Source: Anaerolineaceae bacterium 4572_78 (GTDB lineage: Bacteria > Chloroflexota > Anaerolineae > 4572-78). From it: DNA of 64,000 nt. The stretch covers positions 1-64,000 of the forward strand of contig NBMH01000045.1 of assembly GCA_002084875.1 (NCBI GenBank). The letters run 5' to 3'. The notes under the pieces were generated by a model, which was not told where the DNA came from, did no database searches, and saw nothing but the letters and a program-made list of their open reading frames with translations. Below are positions 7,578 through 15,631 of the stretch, in pieces (the stretch's first letter is position 1; each line of letters opens with the position of its first letter). Made by a program: the position numbers and the translations under genes.

Positions 7578-8213
7578 ATGCTAAAGTTTAGTGAATGTAC
7601 ATTACTCAAATTGGATAAGTTGTTCAGTTTAAAACAGATAAGAAAAAGTCCCATCCTAGATGACTGGCTCAATCAAGCTATAGAAATCGCCGATTGGGAA
7701 GAAAAAGTGTTACATCTGTTGCAAGAAACACTAATCTTAGGTGTTCATGATTGGAACGAATTTGAACTGTCCCAAAGATTTATTGCACCTATGTTTGCCA
7801 TAGTTCACTTTACGAGTGAATCGTTTAATCTTTTTGCCGAAAGGCTGTTTGGTGGTAGCGTTGAGGATGTTGAGATACAAGGTAAACCTGATGGTATAAT
7901 TGCTTCGGGGCTTCGTGAACCTGAAAAACCGTATTTTTGTTTTCACGAATTTAAAAGACAACATGAAACTAGAGGCGACCCTGCGGGACAATGCCTTGTT
8001 GCCATGCTTGTTGCCCAAGAATTAAACGAGCATAAACACCCAATTTATGGCTGTTATGTGGTTGGTGACACATGGCGTTTTATAGTATTGCAAGATAAGG
8101 AATATTGTATCAGCAATCCTTATATTGCTGTCCGTGATGACATTTTCGACATCTTCCGCGTCCTGAAAGCCTTGAAGCAAATCATCATTCGCTTGGTGGC
8201 GATGGATAAGTGA
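7578..8213 (+). CDS. PD-(D/E)XK-like paralogue, copy 4 (full length, leader disrupted)
   Basis: 211 aa and full length: 'GKPDGIIASGLREPEKPYF', 'FHEFKRQHETRGDPAGQCL', 'PIYGCYVVGDTWRFIVLQD', C-terminal 'DIFRVLKALKQIIIRLVAMD'. The C-terminal third is nearly identical to copy 3 at the DNA level ('ttttcgacatcttccgcgtcctgaaagccttgaagcaaatcatcattcg'), which points to recent duplication or gene conversion. Its leader carries a 54-bp GC-rich insert that removes the TATATTATC element, so expression may differ from copies 1-3. The ribosome site (AAGGAG) is kept. Confidence 0.72.
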   Translation: MLKFSECTLLKLDKLFSLKQIRKSPILDDWLNQAIEIADWEEKVLHLLQETLILGVHDWNEFELSQRFIAPMFAIVHFTSESFNLFAERLFGGSVEDVEIQGKPDGIIASGLREPEKPYFCFHEFKRQHETRGDPAGQCLVAMLVAQELNEHKHPIYGCYVVGDTWRFIVLQDKEYCISNPYIAVRDDIFDIFRVLKALKQIIIRLVAMDK

Positions 8214-8218
8214 GTATG

Positions 8219-8275
8219 TTGTAAAATAAATTGCGTAATTTTAAGATTTATATCATAATTAGTTAAAATCTTATA
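8219..8275 (+). other. Vestigial fifth leader of the paralogue array
   Basis: 'gtaaaataaattgcgtaattttaagatttatatcataattagttaaaatc' resembles the leaders (T-rich block, ATAT, TAGT) but is followed by no paralogue. Only a short frame 'MTEQTSELDLIFQAKKVK' (8288-8344) follows, which I do not recognise. It suggests a lost or replaced fifth unit. The rest of 8276-8470 shows nothing else I can name. Confidence 0.4.
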
Positions 8276-8473
8276 AAGATAAAGTAAATGACTGAACAAA
8301 CATCAGAATTAGATTTGATTTTTCAAGCAAAAAAGGTGAAATAACCAAATTTCACTATGTTTGCAGTTTTAGTTGAAGTGCATGGGAGAGCAGCAGTGTG
8401 AGTTGAAAAGGTAAACTTGACAAAGCATGGATAGTGATTTGCGAAAAAGAAATAATTAAGATATAATAAAAAC

Positions 8474-8551
8474 ATGGAAAATCAAAAATGTCAAAATAAA
8501 TGTCCAAGATGTCAAAGTGAAGAGGTTGTCAAAAAAGGTCATATCCTTTGA
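8474..8551 (+). pseudogene. IS1-like InsA N-terminal stub
   Basis: Short frame 'MENQKCQNKCPRCQSEEVVK' continuing 'KGHIL' then stop. CPxC-x(n)-VVKxG is the N-terminal zinc-finger motif of IS1-family and related transposases. The rest of the element is missing. The 3' edge abuts a toxin-gene stub on the other strand. Not in the ORF track. Confidence 0.6.
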
Positions 8552-8597
8552 TTTTTCGTAGGTCTTTTTCAAATTGTTTCTCAAAACGAATATGCAT
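8529..8597 (-). pseudogene. RelE/ParE-type toxin N-terminal stub
   Basis: Minus-strand frame 'MHIRFEKQFEKDLRKIKGYD' plus 'LF', then stop. 'FEKxFEKDLxKIK' is the typical start of type II toxins of the RelE/ParE/YafQ superfamily. It begins two bases after the stop of the Argonaute ORF (TGACCATG), a spacing usual between an antitoxin and its toxin. It is cut after about 17 residues at the junction with the IS1-like stub. Not in the ORF track. Confidence 0.6.
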
Positions 8598-8599
8598 GG

Positions 8600-10681
8600 T
8601 CAACCTTCTAAAATATCAAATATCACCGACTCATCGACAAAATCATTCGCAGAACTGGAACGAGTATAGTGAACGGTTACTCCATGATGATTACTCACAA
8701 CCAAAACTAAGATGGAATGAATTGCCTGCTCAATTGTAAATGGCGGCTCTGTACGAACATGCAATGGTTGAGGGGTGACGTTTTGAAATGGCGGTAAAGA
8801 AGAAACCAAAAATGCCTCATGGTCATTGATTTTGAAAAGAGTTCCTTTTGTAGTTTGTCCAACTTGATTTTGAGATTTAAGATACAAACGAGGTGAACCA
8901 CTTTTGAGCACTTCCACAAAATAAAATGTTGCCCCAATTTTTTCTGCCCAATCTTTGAGCGTTTTCCTTTCATCCCGCTGAAGGCGACCATCACGATGAA
9001 TAATTACCCGTTTTCCCTCAAATTGATTGACAGGAAACAAATTTTGTAAGGTACGAGCTGGAATCGTTTCTCCTTCTAATAGCATGTCTTCGATGGCATA
9101 ATGCATAAATTCGCCGCTGTTGACATAGATTCGAGCGACTGCGGCGGCATTTCTAGAACCTGCTAGATTTTTCTTTTTGTCACGAGCCACATCTAATCCT
9201 ACTACCATGTCAGTATATGGCAACGGTTCTGCTAAGGCAAAGGGGATATTGCCAATTTTTCCCAATATTCCCATGATGACATTGGCAACTGCCCATTCAT
9301 TACTCAAGGTCGATTCAAAAATAGCTTGACTTGGTATGCCGCGTCCTATGGTTATTGATTTGAATGAGGTATATCCCAAACCTTCTGATTCATCATCCAG
9401 ATTTTCATCTGGGAGCAAGGCTAATAAAATATGTGGTTCTTTCTCTTCAAGATGGTCAATTTCTTTTTCAAACTGTAAGCGTGATGGAGTCGGCAATTTT
9501 TCTGAACCAATTAATTCAATATTAAAGTTAAGCGTTTTCAATTCATGTCTCAACCGTTTATAAAAGATTGTCTTTTGTTGATTACGCCGCACATCAATAA
9601 AACCAATTTTAATCGGCTCCTTTTTGAAAGTATCTGCTTGTTTGTATAAGCCATGCTTCTTTAAGTAAGCCCATAATTTCTTTTCCTGCCATTCAAACAC
9701 TTGGTTGTTTCCTAGACGTATCTTGGGGTTAAAGTCAATATCATGCCCGCACAAAAATAATTCAGGATTATTTTCTGAATTATAAGATTTCATATCTTTC
9801 TTGATACTTTGAGAAATCTCATGCACAAGTTTATATCTATCATGGGGCGATAAACGTATTTGCTTAACAACTTGTTGCGAATCAAGCCCAAATCGAGATA
9901 GATACTCAAATTTTAACACGATTTTCAATGCACTGGCGACATAATCATATTCTTTTTGACCTGTTTTAATTTTAACAACTAATTCATCGTCAGCCGCTTG
10001 CTGAATTAGTCGTTGCATTTTAGGGTCGCGGGAGGAGTGAAGTAATCGTTCACTATGTTCTGCAACCGTACCAACGATTTTTATAATCTCACCTTTGAAA
10101 TGTTGTATTTTTACCTGCACCCACATGCCGATAATTTCGTCAGGCTGAGCAATAGTACAGACATGTTGATTCAAGTCTTTTTTATAAAGCATATTTGAGA
10201 AAACCGAAATCGAAACGGCAGGTTGCCCTTGCACCACCAAACCACGAATTGTGTAGTCCCGTTCAATAGATGCATTTGCAAGATTGACACTATTTTTTCT
10301 CAAAACTCGACGAATTTTTTCTGTTATCTTTGAATTACGAAGCATACCATTACTCACAAAATCAGCCATTGCCTTTGGTGTAGCTTGCCAATCTGTTATG
10401 GGGATAATCTCATGCAAATTCTGAAATGGGTCGGGTTTATTTTGCCAAAGGTTTTGTAAAAATTCATGCAACTGAATCTTATCTTGATACATGGTTGAAA
10501 CAATGATACCGCTTGTCCATGCCCACTGTTTACCAAAATAGCTTTTCAATCTGTAGGGTAATTTCCCACCAATTTTGTACAGTTCTTTGTCACTTGCTTG
10601 AAGTGAGTAGGCAAAAAGTTGCGGTAATATATCAGTTTTAATTGGAAAAATATCAGCAAAAATAATATCTTCTTGTGACAT
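8600..10681 (-). CDS. Prokaryotic Argonaute, long type (N-PAZ-MID-PIWI)
   Basis: 693-aa prokaryotic Argonaute, a nucleic-acid-guided defence protein. Order: N domain (1-100), linker/PAZ (about 110-290), MID (about 350-480) with 'IKIGFIDVRRNQ' and the guide 5'-end pocket 'YTSFKSITIGRGIPSQ' (Y..K, GIPSQ), and PIWI (about 485-690). PIWI residues seen are Asp497 in 'VVGLDVARDKK', a Glu finger in 'LLEGETIP' (E538) and Asp564 in 'VIIHRDGRLQRDE'. At the usual fourth position ('HYAD' in active relatives) it reads 'HYTR' (R674), so the D-E-D-X tetrad looks altered. Start: ATG 10681 with GAGGT about ten bases upstream. Convergent with the PD-(D/E)XK-like array. The family A palindrome lies 30 bases upstream. 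Confidence 0.93.
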   Translation of the reverse strand: MSQEDIIFADIFPIKTDILPQLFAYSLQASDKELYKIGGKLPYRLKSYFGKQWAWTSGIIVSTMYQDKIQLHEFLQNLWQNKPDPFQNLHEIIPITDWQATPKAMADFVSNGMLRNSKITEKIRRVLRKNSVNLANASIERDYTIRGLVVQGQPAVSISVFSNMLYKKDLNQHVCTIAQPDEIIGMWVQVKIQHFKGEIIKIVGTVAEHSERLLHSSRDPKMQRLIQQAADDELVVKIKTGQKEYDYVASALKIVLKFEYLSRFGLDSQQVVKQIRLSPHDRYKLVHEISQSIKKDMKSYNSENNPELFLCGHDIDFNPKIRLGNNQVFEWQEKKLWAYLKKHGLYKQADTFKKEPIKIGFIDVRRNQQKTIFYKRLRHELKTLNFNIELIGSEKLPTPSRLQFEKEIDHLEEKEPHILLALLPDENLDDESEGLGYTSFKSITIGRGIPSQAIFESTLSNEWAVANVIMGILGKIGNIPFALAEPLPYTDMVVGLDVARDKKKNLAGSRNAAAVARIYVNSGEFMHYAIEDMLLEGETIPARTLQNLFPVNQFEGKRVIIHRDGRLQRDERKTLKDWAEKIGATFYFVEVLKSGSPRLYLKSQNQVGQTTKGTLFKINDHEAFLVSSLPPFQNVTPQPLHVRTEPPFTIEQAIHSILVLVVSNHHGVTVHYTRSSSANDFVDESVIFDILEG

Positions 10682-10710
10682 AATTTGATTTACCTCGTTA
10701 ATACATGGAC

Positions 10711-10744
10711 AGACAAGAAAGGTTTTCGAAAACCTTTCTTGTCT
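10711..10744. repeat. Family A palindrome (34 bp, perfect)
   Basis: AGACAAGAAAGGTTTTCG plus its exact complement, 30 bases upstream of the Argonaute ATG. The flank 'tagctatagaagctttgcc' is shared with a tail near 57715, so the mobile or duplicated unit is longer than the palindrome. Confidence 0.95.
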
Positions 10745-10797
10745 TAGCTATAGAAGCTTTGCCAGTAGAATTTCTAACCTAGAAACTTTGCGATTAA

Positions 10798-11970
10798 CTA
10801 TAGTCCTAATTTCTTAAGTCTAGCCATAGCTTCTTTTATCTGTTCTACGGGAAGAACAAGCGATACCCGCATCCAGCCGCGTCCTTGTTCGCCATAGAAT
10901 GAGCCTGGCGAAATAGATACATGACCTTCGGACAAGGCTTTTTCATGAAATTCGACATCATCGCCGCCGTTTGGCACTTTAAACCAGATGTAAATTGCTC
11001 CCTTTGGTGATTCAACATTTATGCCTATGTCGCGTAAAGTATTGACTACCAAATCACGACGTTCTTGGTAAACCGCATTTCGTTCTACCAACCATGTTTG
11101 GTCACCCGTTAAAGCCGCAATTGCCATAGCTTGCACTGGTTTAGCGATGCCACTATCCATTTGAGTTTTGATGGTTGCTAATGCTTTGACTGCACCCGCA
11201 TGTCCAACTGCCATGCCAACCCGCCAACCCGCTAGATTGTAAGTCTTTGACATGGAGTTAAACTCAATCACGACCTCTTTTGCTCCATCGATTTGCAAAG
11301 GGCTAACCGCTTTATATCCATCGTAAGTTATATCAGCATAAGCATTATCATGACAGAATAAAATATCATGCTTACGACAAAAAGCAATGACATCCTCAAA
11401 AAACGCCAAATCGGCGATGGCACCAGAGGGATTATTGGGATAGTTCAACCACATCAGACGTGCTTTTTTTAATACATCATCAGATAAGGCTGAAAAATCG
11501 GGATACCAATTATTTTGGGGGTCAAGTGGAAATGAAACTGTACTTCCATTGGCAAGCAACGGCCCCATGGCATGGGTAATGTAGCAAGGGTCAGGAATTA
11601 TGGATATATCACCTGGATCTAACCATGCTAAATGCATATTTGCTAATCCTTCTTTTGAACCAATGAGCGGTAATAACTCATTATCCTCAAGGGTCACGCC
11701 AAAACGGTTTTTGTAATATGTGGCGATAGCTTTTTGCATGGCGGGCGTTCCAAAATAGCCGCCATAGCCATGCGTATTTTTTTGCTGAGCCGATTTGACT
11801 AAAGCCTCGATAATATGTGGGGCAGGTGGTAGATCGGGACTGCCCATGTCCAAACGGATAACATCTATCCCTTTCGCTTTCATACCTGTAATTTTTTTCC
11901 CAAGTACGGCAAGCGGATAATCGGGTATAGACGTGACTCTTTTTGATGGATTTGATACTAATTTCGACAT
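10798..11970 (-). CDS. Class I/II PLP aminotransferase (LL-diaminopimelate aminotransferase-like)
   Basis: Cytosolic fold-type I aminotransferase of 390 aa. Landmarks are 'LDMGSPDLPPAPHI' near the N-terminus, 'HGYGGYFGTPAMQKAIA', the PLP-contact 'NYPNNPSGA', 'HDNAYADITY', the Schiff-base Lys in 'EFNSMSKTYNLAGWRVGMA' and the C-terminal substrate Arg in 'GWMRVSLV'. 'LPLIGSKEGLANMHLAWLDPGD' resembles LL-diaminopimelate aminotransferases and MTH52-type DapL, which would place it in lysine/peptidoglycan precursor synthesis. An aspartate/aromatic aminotransferase role remains possible. No lysine-pathway genes are adjacent. Confidence 0.9.
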   Translation of the reverse strand: MSKLVSNPSKRVTSIPDYPLAVLGKKITGMKAKGIDVIRLDMGSPDLPPAPHIIEALVKSAQQKNTHGYGGYFGTPAMQKAIATYYKNRFGVTLEDNELLPLIGSKEGLANMHLAWLDPGDISIIPDPCYITHAMGPLLANGSTVSFPLDPQNNWYPDFSALSDDVLKKARLMWLNYPNNPSGAIADLAFFEDVIAFCRKHDILFCHDNAYADITYDGYKAVSPLQIDGAKEVVIEFNSMSKTYNLAGWRVGMAVGHAGAVKALATIKTQMDSGIAKPVQAMAIAALTGDQTWLVERNAVYQERRDLVVNTLRDIGINVESPKGAIYIWFKVPNGGDDVEFHEKALSEGHVSISPGSFYGEQGRGWMRVSLVLPVEQIKEAMARLKKLGL

Positions 11971-12000
11971 TAAATACCTCTTTGTATTGTGTTAAATTCC

Positions 12001-12074
12001 TGGAGCGAAAAAGCTTGCTTTTTCATGTCAAAGCAAGCTTTGACCCTCCAGTCAAAACAAACTTTTCTGCTCCA
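12001..12074. repeat. Family B repeat (reverse orientation)
   Basis: 'tggagcgaaaaagcttgctttttcatgtcaaagcaagctttgaccctcca' contains two adjacent hairpins, AAAAAGCTTGCTTTTT and TCAAAGCAAGCTTTGA, followed by a half copy 'aacttttctgctcca'. Nearly identical to 57627-57677. Confidence 0.88.
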
Positions 12075-12117
12075 AATCTACGAATATTATAATAATAATT
12101 TATGCAAAATAAGCAAA

Positions 12118-13053
12118 TTATCCACTCACTAATGACCGAGCAAGGAGTAAGGCATTAGCTGGACGTTCTGCTAAACGACGCATGAAATAGGGATACCAAG
12201 CGATTCCATAAGGTACATAAATTCGTACTTGATAACCCATGTCGGCTAAACGTTGTTGCTCATTTTGCCGTACGCCTTGCAGCATTTGAATCTCAAACGA
12301 CTCCTTATCAACGCCCATGCGGTCTGCTTCGGCTAACAACCATTCAATTAACACTGGGTCATGCGAGCCTAGTGCTAAGAAGCAACCTTTCTTGCGTACT
12401 TCCTCCGAGAGAAATGTGCGCATGTACATCATGCAAGCTTGGTTAACTGCATCATGGTTTTGTAGTGCAATCGCAGGTGATTCGTTATAAGCACCTTTAA
12501 CCAAACGGATGTTGCCACCTGCATGGATAAGTTTTTGAACATCTGCTTGAGTACGATGTAAATAGACTTGGATGGCGATGGCAATATGAATGCGGTCGCC
12601 GAATTTCTTAAGTAGACGATAATACACTGCTAGCGTCGTATCAACATCTTTACTTTCCTCCATGTCCATCTCTATTGGGATATCAAGGTCATAGGCAACT
12701 TGAACAAGACTAGCCATATTTTCGTAGAAAAACTCTTTTCCAAAACCTAAACCAAGAAAAGATGGCTTAATTGAAATACTTGCCCCTAGCTTATCTTCAG
12801 CTATACGGTAAGCAATCTTCTGAAATGATTGAGCCGCTTGTTGGGCTTCCTCACGAGTAGTAACATATTCTCCCACTTCATTCATGAGAACGCTAATGCC
12901 GCGGGCATTCAAATCTTTAACAACTGACACACATTCATCTATGGTTTCTCCTGAAATAAACTGACGTGATGTAATCCTAGCGGGTGGGAAACGCGTAACA
13001 AAGCGACGAGCCATATTACTTTGAGATAGGGCGATAAAAAACTGACGTAACAT
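12118..13053 (-). CDS. Proline dehydrogenase (monofunctional)
   Basis: FAD-dependent oxidation of proline to pyrroline-5-carboxylate. TIM-barrel domain with 'EMDMEESKDVDTTL', 'RLVKGAYNE', 'ALGSHDP', 'FEIQMLQGVR' and the PRODH signature 'VPYGIAWYPYFMRRLAERPAN' near the C-terminus. About 311 aa, typical of the stand-alone bacterial enzyme; no P5C dehydrogenase is nearby. I prefer the ATG at 13053 ('MLRQFFIALS'), with GGAG upstream, to the track's 13089, which has no ribosome site. A family A palindrome lies about 57 bases upstream. Confidence 0.92.
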   Translation of the reverse strand: MLRQFFIALSQSNMARRFVTRFPPARITSRQFISGETIDECVSVVKDLNARGISVLMNEVGEYVTTREEAQQAAQSFQKIAYRIAEDKLGASISIKPSFLGLGFGKEFFYENMASLVQVAYDLDIPIEMDMEESKDVDTTLAVYYRLLKKFGDRIHIAIAIQVYLHRTQADVQKLIHAGGNIRLVKGAYNESPAIALQNHDAVNQACMMYMRTFLSEEVRKKGCFLALGSHDPVLIEWLLAEADRMGVDKESFEIQMLQGVRQNEQQRLADMGYQVRIYVPYGIAWYPYFMRRLAERPANALLLARSLVSG

Positions 13054-13109
13054 CTTCTTTGATACTCCGTATTTTGAAATTATAAACAATGTGCTAACTG
13101 AGGTTGGTC

Positions 13110-13142
13110 AAACAAGAAAGGTTTTTAAAAACCTTTCTTATT
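13110..13142. repeat. Family A palindrome
   Basis: 'aaacaagaaaggtttttaaaaacctttcttattt', one mismatch from a full palindrome. Between 13143 and 13394 I see only AT-rich spacer with no gene. Confidence 0.9.
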
Positions 13143-13394
13143 TCAACCATAACAATTTCCTTACTTGACACTACATGCCTAAGTAGTTACTAATAGTGTT
13201 GAGAATACATTATATCTACACCACCACAATCGTCAAATTATCATTAGGAGTATGGAGAAATGAGTGATAAAGCACGGCTTTGTCATAAGAGGTCATGATG
13301 ACATGCTTGCTACCTACCTCACAAAATACCTCATTAACTTTGCTGACAAACGACACTTGTGCTAGAATACCGTGTTGAACCTAACGGTTCACCA

Positions 13395-13481
13395 AGGGCT
13401 ATTCAATGCTATTTTTTGACAAGGTAAATTGGAGCATCAAACCTTGCTTTGACATAAAAAAGTAAGCTTTGTCATTCCAAC
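13395..13481. repeat. Family B mosaic repeat
   Basis: 'agggctattcaatgctattttttgacaaggtaaattggagcatcaaaccttgctttgacataaaaaagtaagctttgtcattcca', a diverged copy of the unit at 630 and 63480. It lies directly upstream of the methyltransferase ATG. Confidence 0.8.
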
Positions 13482-13500
13482 ATTATATTACGAGAATTTT

Positions 13501-14745
13501 ATGTCACCTAAAAATTATCACGAATACATTACAAAAGTTCTTTTAGACGAAAAACGTTTCATGAAGCTTCGTTTTAGTGGTAAATCAAAATTGCAATCAA
13601 CTCAATGGCAAGAGGTCATTTTACGTCCTATTTTCCTAAAAGAAAAGCGATATATTCAGTTTTCTTATTTTGACAAACAGAAGAATATAACTAAAAATTA
13701 CATAGGACACAGTGTGGAAATCAACTTAAATAAATTGTTTGACATGTCCTTCAAAAATATTCACATTTTCACCACCGATGAAAATATTCACATTCAACAA
13801 ACCAAAAAAGGGAAAATCATTATCCATCATCATCGTCATGACCTACCACTACCGTTACCGTCCTTTGCCCATGACCGTCCTAAAAACTTGATTTTGCCCG
13901 AAGGAAAGCCTGACCCATTTCTAAAAAAGATTGGTGTTATGACCAAAGCAGGTCATGTTAGGGCGACAATGCGGGATAAATTTCGGCAGATTAATGCCTT
14001 TCTTAATATTATTCAGGAAACCCATGCTATTGAAAAACTGACTAATTTTCCTTTGCATGTGATTGATTGTGGTTGCGGTAATGCTCATTTGACATTTGCA
14101 GTTTATCACTATCTAAATCATGTATTGCAACGCCCCACAAAAATTATTGGCATCGACCGCAAAGCAGATTTGCTTGAAAAACGCAATGAGCATGCCAAAC
14201 AATTAGGATGGACTGGTCTTACATTTGAGCAGGCTGATATTATTGAATATCAACCCATACAATCACCCGACATTGTATTAGCATTGCATGCTTGTGATAC
14301 TGCTACAGATGAGGCTCTAGCCCAAGCAATAAATTGGGATAGTCGTATGATTTTTAGTGTGCCATGTTGTCATCATCATCTCCAAGCACAATTCATACAT
14401 GATAACCGTCAGACAAAAAAGGTTTTTAAAAACCTTTCTTGTCTTGCTACTAAAGCTCTTTTGCGGCATGGCATTTTACGAGAACGGCTCGGCGATATTC
14501 TGACCGATACATTTCGCTCTTTAATCCTTCAAAAGCATGGCTACCAAACAAATGTGATTGAATTTATTTCGAGTGAACACACCGCTAAAAATATAATGAT
14601 TCGAGCCGTCAAAACATCACCTTCCCCAAATCCCCTTCGTTCACTGGGTGGACAAATGGGGGGTAACAGTAAACGTGGGGAAGAAGAATACGAAGCCTTA
14701 AAATCTATCTGGCAAGTGACTCCTTATTTGGAAGAACTTTTGTGA
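13501..14745 (+). CDS. SAM-dependent methyltransferase (Methyltransf_32-like) with in-frame repeats
   Basis: 414-aa protein. The N-terminal 140 residues are basic and unrecognised. A class I methyltransferase domain follows with motif I 'VIDCGCGNAHLTFAVYHYL', 'IIGIDRKADLLEKRN', 'FEQADIIEY' and the characteristic 'IFSVPCCHHHL'. This pattern belongs to the METTL25/RRNAD1-like group; the substrate is unknown. Two dispersed repeats are translated inside it. Family A gives 'RQTKKVFKNLSCLATKAL' (about residues 304-321). A family D block gives 'SPSPNPLRSLGGQMGGNSKR' near the C-terminus. Ends 11 bases from the convergent rRNA methyltransferase gene. Confidence 0.82.
   Translation: MSPKNYHEYITKVLLDEKRFMKLRFSGKSKLQSTQWQEVILRPIFLKEKRYIQFSYFDKQKNITKNYIGHSVEINLNKLFDMSFKNIHIFTTDENIHIQQTKKGKIIIHHHRHDLPLPLPSFAHDRPKNLILPEGKPDPFLKKIGVMTKAGHVRATMRDKFRQINAFLNIIQETHAIEKLTNFPLHVIDCGCGNAHLTFAVYHYLNHVLQRPTKIIGIDRKADLLEKRNEHAKQLGWTGLTFEQADIIEYQPIQSPDIVLALHACDTATDEALAQAINWDSRMIFSVPCCHHHLQAQFIHDNRQTKKVFKNLSCLATKALLRHGILRERLGDILTDTFRSLILQKHGYQTNVIEFISSEHTAKNIMIRAVKTSPSPNPLRSLGGQMGGNSKRGEEEYEALKSIWQVTPYLEELL
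14411..14444. repeat. Family A palindrome inside a coding region
   Basis: 'agacaaaaaaggtttttaaaaacctttcttgtct' with one mismatch, translated in frame as 'QTKKVFKNLSC' in the methyltransferase gene. The tail 'tgctactaaagctcttttgc' resembles the tail after other family A copies. Confidence 0.9.
14613..14688. repeat. Family D GC-rich repeat inside a coding region
   Basis: 'catcaccttccccaaatccccttcgttcactgggtggacaaatggggggtaacagtaaacgtggggaag', translated in frame. Base composition is clearly unlike the surrounding gene, and the CCCC/GGGG arms match the family D style. Confidence 0.65.
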
Positions 14746-14755
14746 AGTATATCTG

Positions 14756-15562
14756 TTATCCACCCATGTTTTTCTGTAACCATTGATACATCAGCACTCC
14801 ACCAGCCACAGCTACATTCAAGCTTTCGGCTTGTCCGAGCAATGGCAAACGAACCCAGTTTGTTATACAACTGCGAACGTCATGGCTAAGACCACGAGCC
14901 TCGTTTCCCAAAACTAATGCGATTGAGCCATGTAAAATATTCTCATGCCAAGCTAATTTGCCATGTTGTCCATCGGCTCCCGTTATGGTGTAATTAGCCT
15001 TTTGCAATATTGTAAATAGAGAAACATGTTTAGTAGTGTGAATGAGAGGGATGGCAAAAAGTGACCCCATGCTACCGCGTACAGTTTTGAGGTCAAATGG
15101 GTCAACGCATGGCTCGATTAAAACAATGGCAGTGGCAGAAATGCTATCTGCGGTGCGGATAATCGTCCCTAAATTGCCAGGGTCTTGTAAGCGGTCTGCG
15201 ATAATAATCAGTGAAGGATGGTCGGTACTACTTAAAACTTTTGTGATTTTTTCGGAGAAAATAGGCAAGGTGACAATGATGCCTTGTGGAGATTCTCGTT
15301 CTGATAGTGCTTGCATGACATGTGGGCTGATAGCATGCAGTTGTCCACCTGCTTGGGCCAATTTGGAAAGCAGTTTCGGGGCAGTTTTACCCTTAAAATG
15401 CGATTCACTATAAAAAACATCTAATGGTTGATGCCTTTGTGCTAATGCCATGCTAATCAGTTGTAATCCTTCAATAGCAAAACGATTTTGTGCTTGACGG
15501 TGTTTACGTTGGCTTAATTTGCGGATGGCGATAATTTTAGGGTTTTTTGTGGAAGTAATCAT
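14756..15562 (-). CDS. TrmH/SpoU-family RNA 2'-O-methyltransferase
   Basis: SPOUT-fold enzyme methylating ribose 2'-OH in rRNA or tRNA. N-terminal substrate-binding part 'NPKIIAIRKLSQRKHR..F.IEG' (L30-like) and a C-terminal knot with motif 1 'DPGNLGTIIRTADS', motif 2 'ALVLGNEARGLS' and motif 3 'VRLPLLGQAESLNVAVAGGVLMYQ'. At 268 aa it fits the RlmB/TsnR-like 23S rRNA guanosine methyltransferases. Followed leftward by nothing in the operon. Exact target not predictable. Confidence 0.92.
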   Translation of the reverse strand: MITSTKNPKIIAIRKLSQRKHRQAQNRFAIEGLQLISMALAQRHQPLDVFYSESHFKGKTAPKLLSKLAQAGGQLHAISPHVMQALSERESPQGIIVTLPIFSEKITKVLSSTDHPSLIIIADRLQDPGNLGTIIRTADSISATAIVLIEPCVDPFDLKTVRGSMGSLFAIPLIHTTKHVSLFTILQKANYTITGADGQHGKLAWHENILHGSIALVLGNEARGLSHDVRSCITNWVRLPLLGQAESLNVAVAGGVLMYQWLQKNMGG

Positions 15563-15631
15563 ATAAATGATGATTTCAAAATCAATAAAGTAGAATCAGT
15601 AGTGCGAAGGATTTATCTTTTGAACTTCTTT

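Noticed and set aside
5508-8213. Four tandem ORFs as one multi-domain gene broken by stops
   Set aside because: Each unit has its own leader, ribosome site, start and stop, and the units align to each other over full length, so they are tandem paralogues.
8548-8739. Plus-strand ORF of 63 aa
   Set aside because: Lies antisense to the Argonaute 3' end, no ribosome site, no recognisable sequence; a shadow frame.
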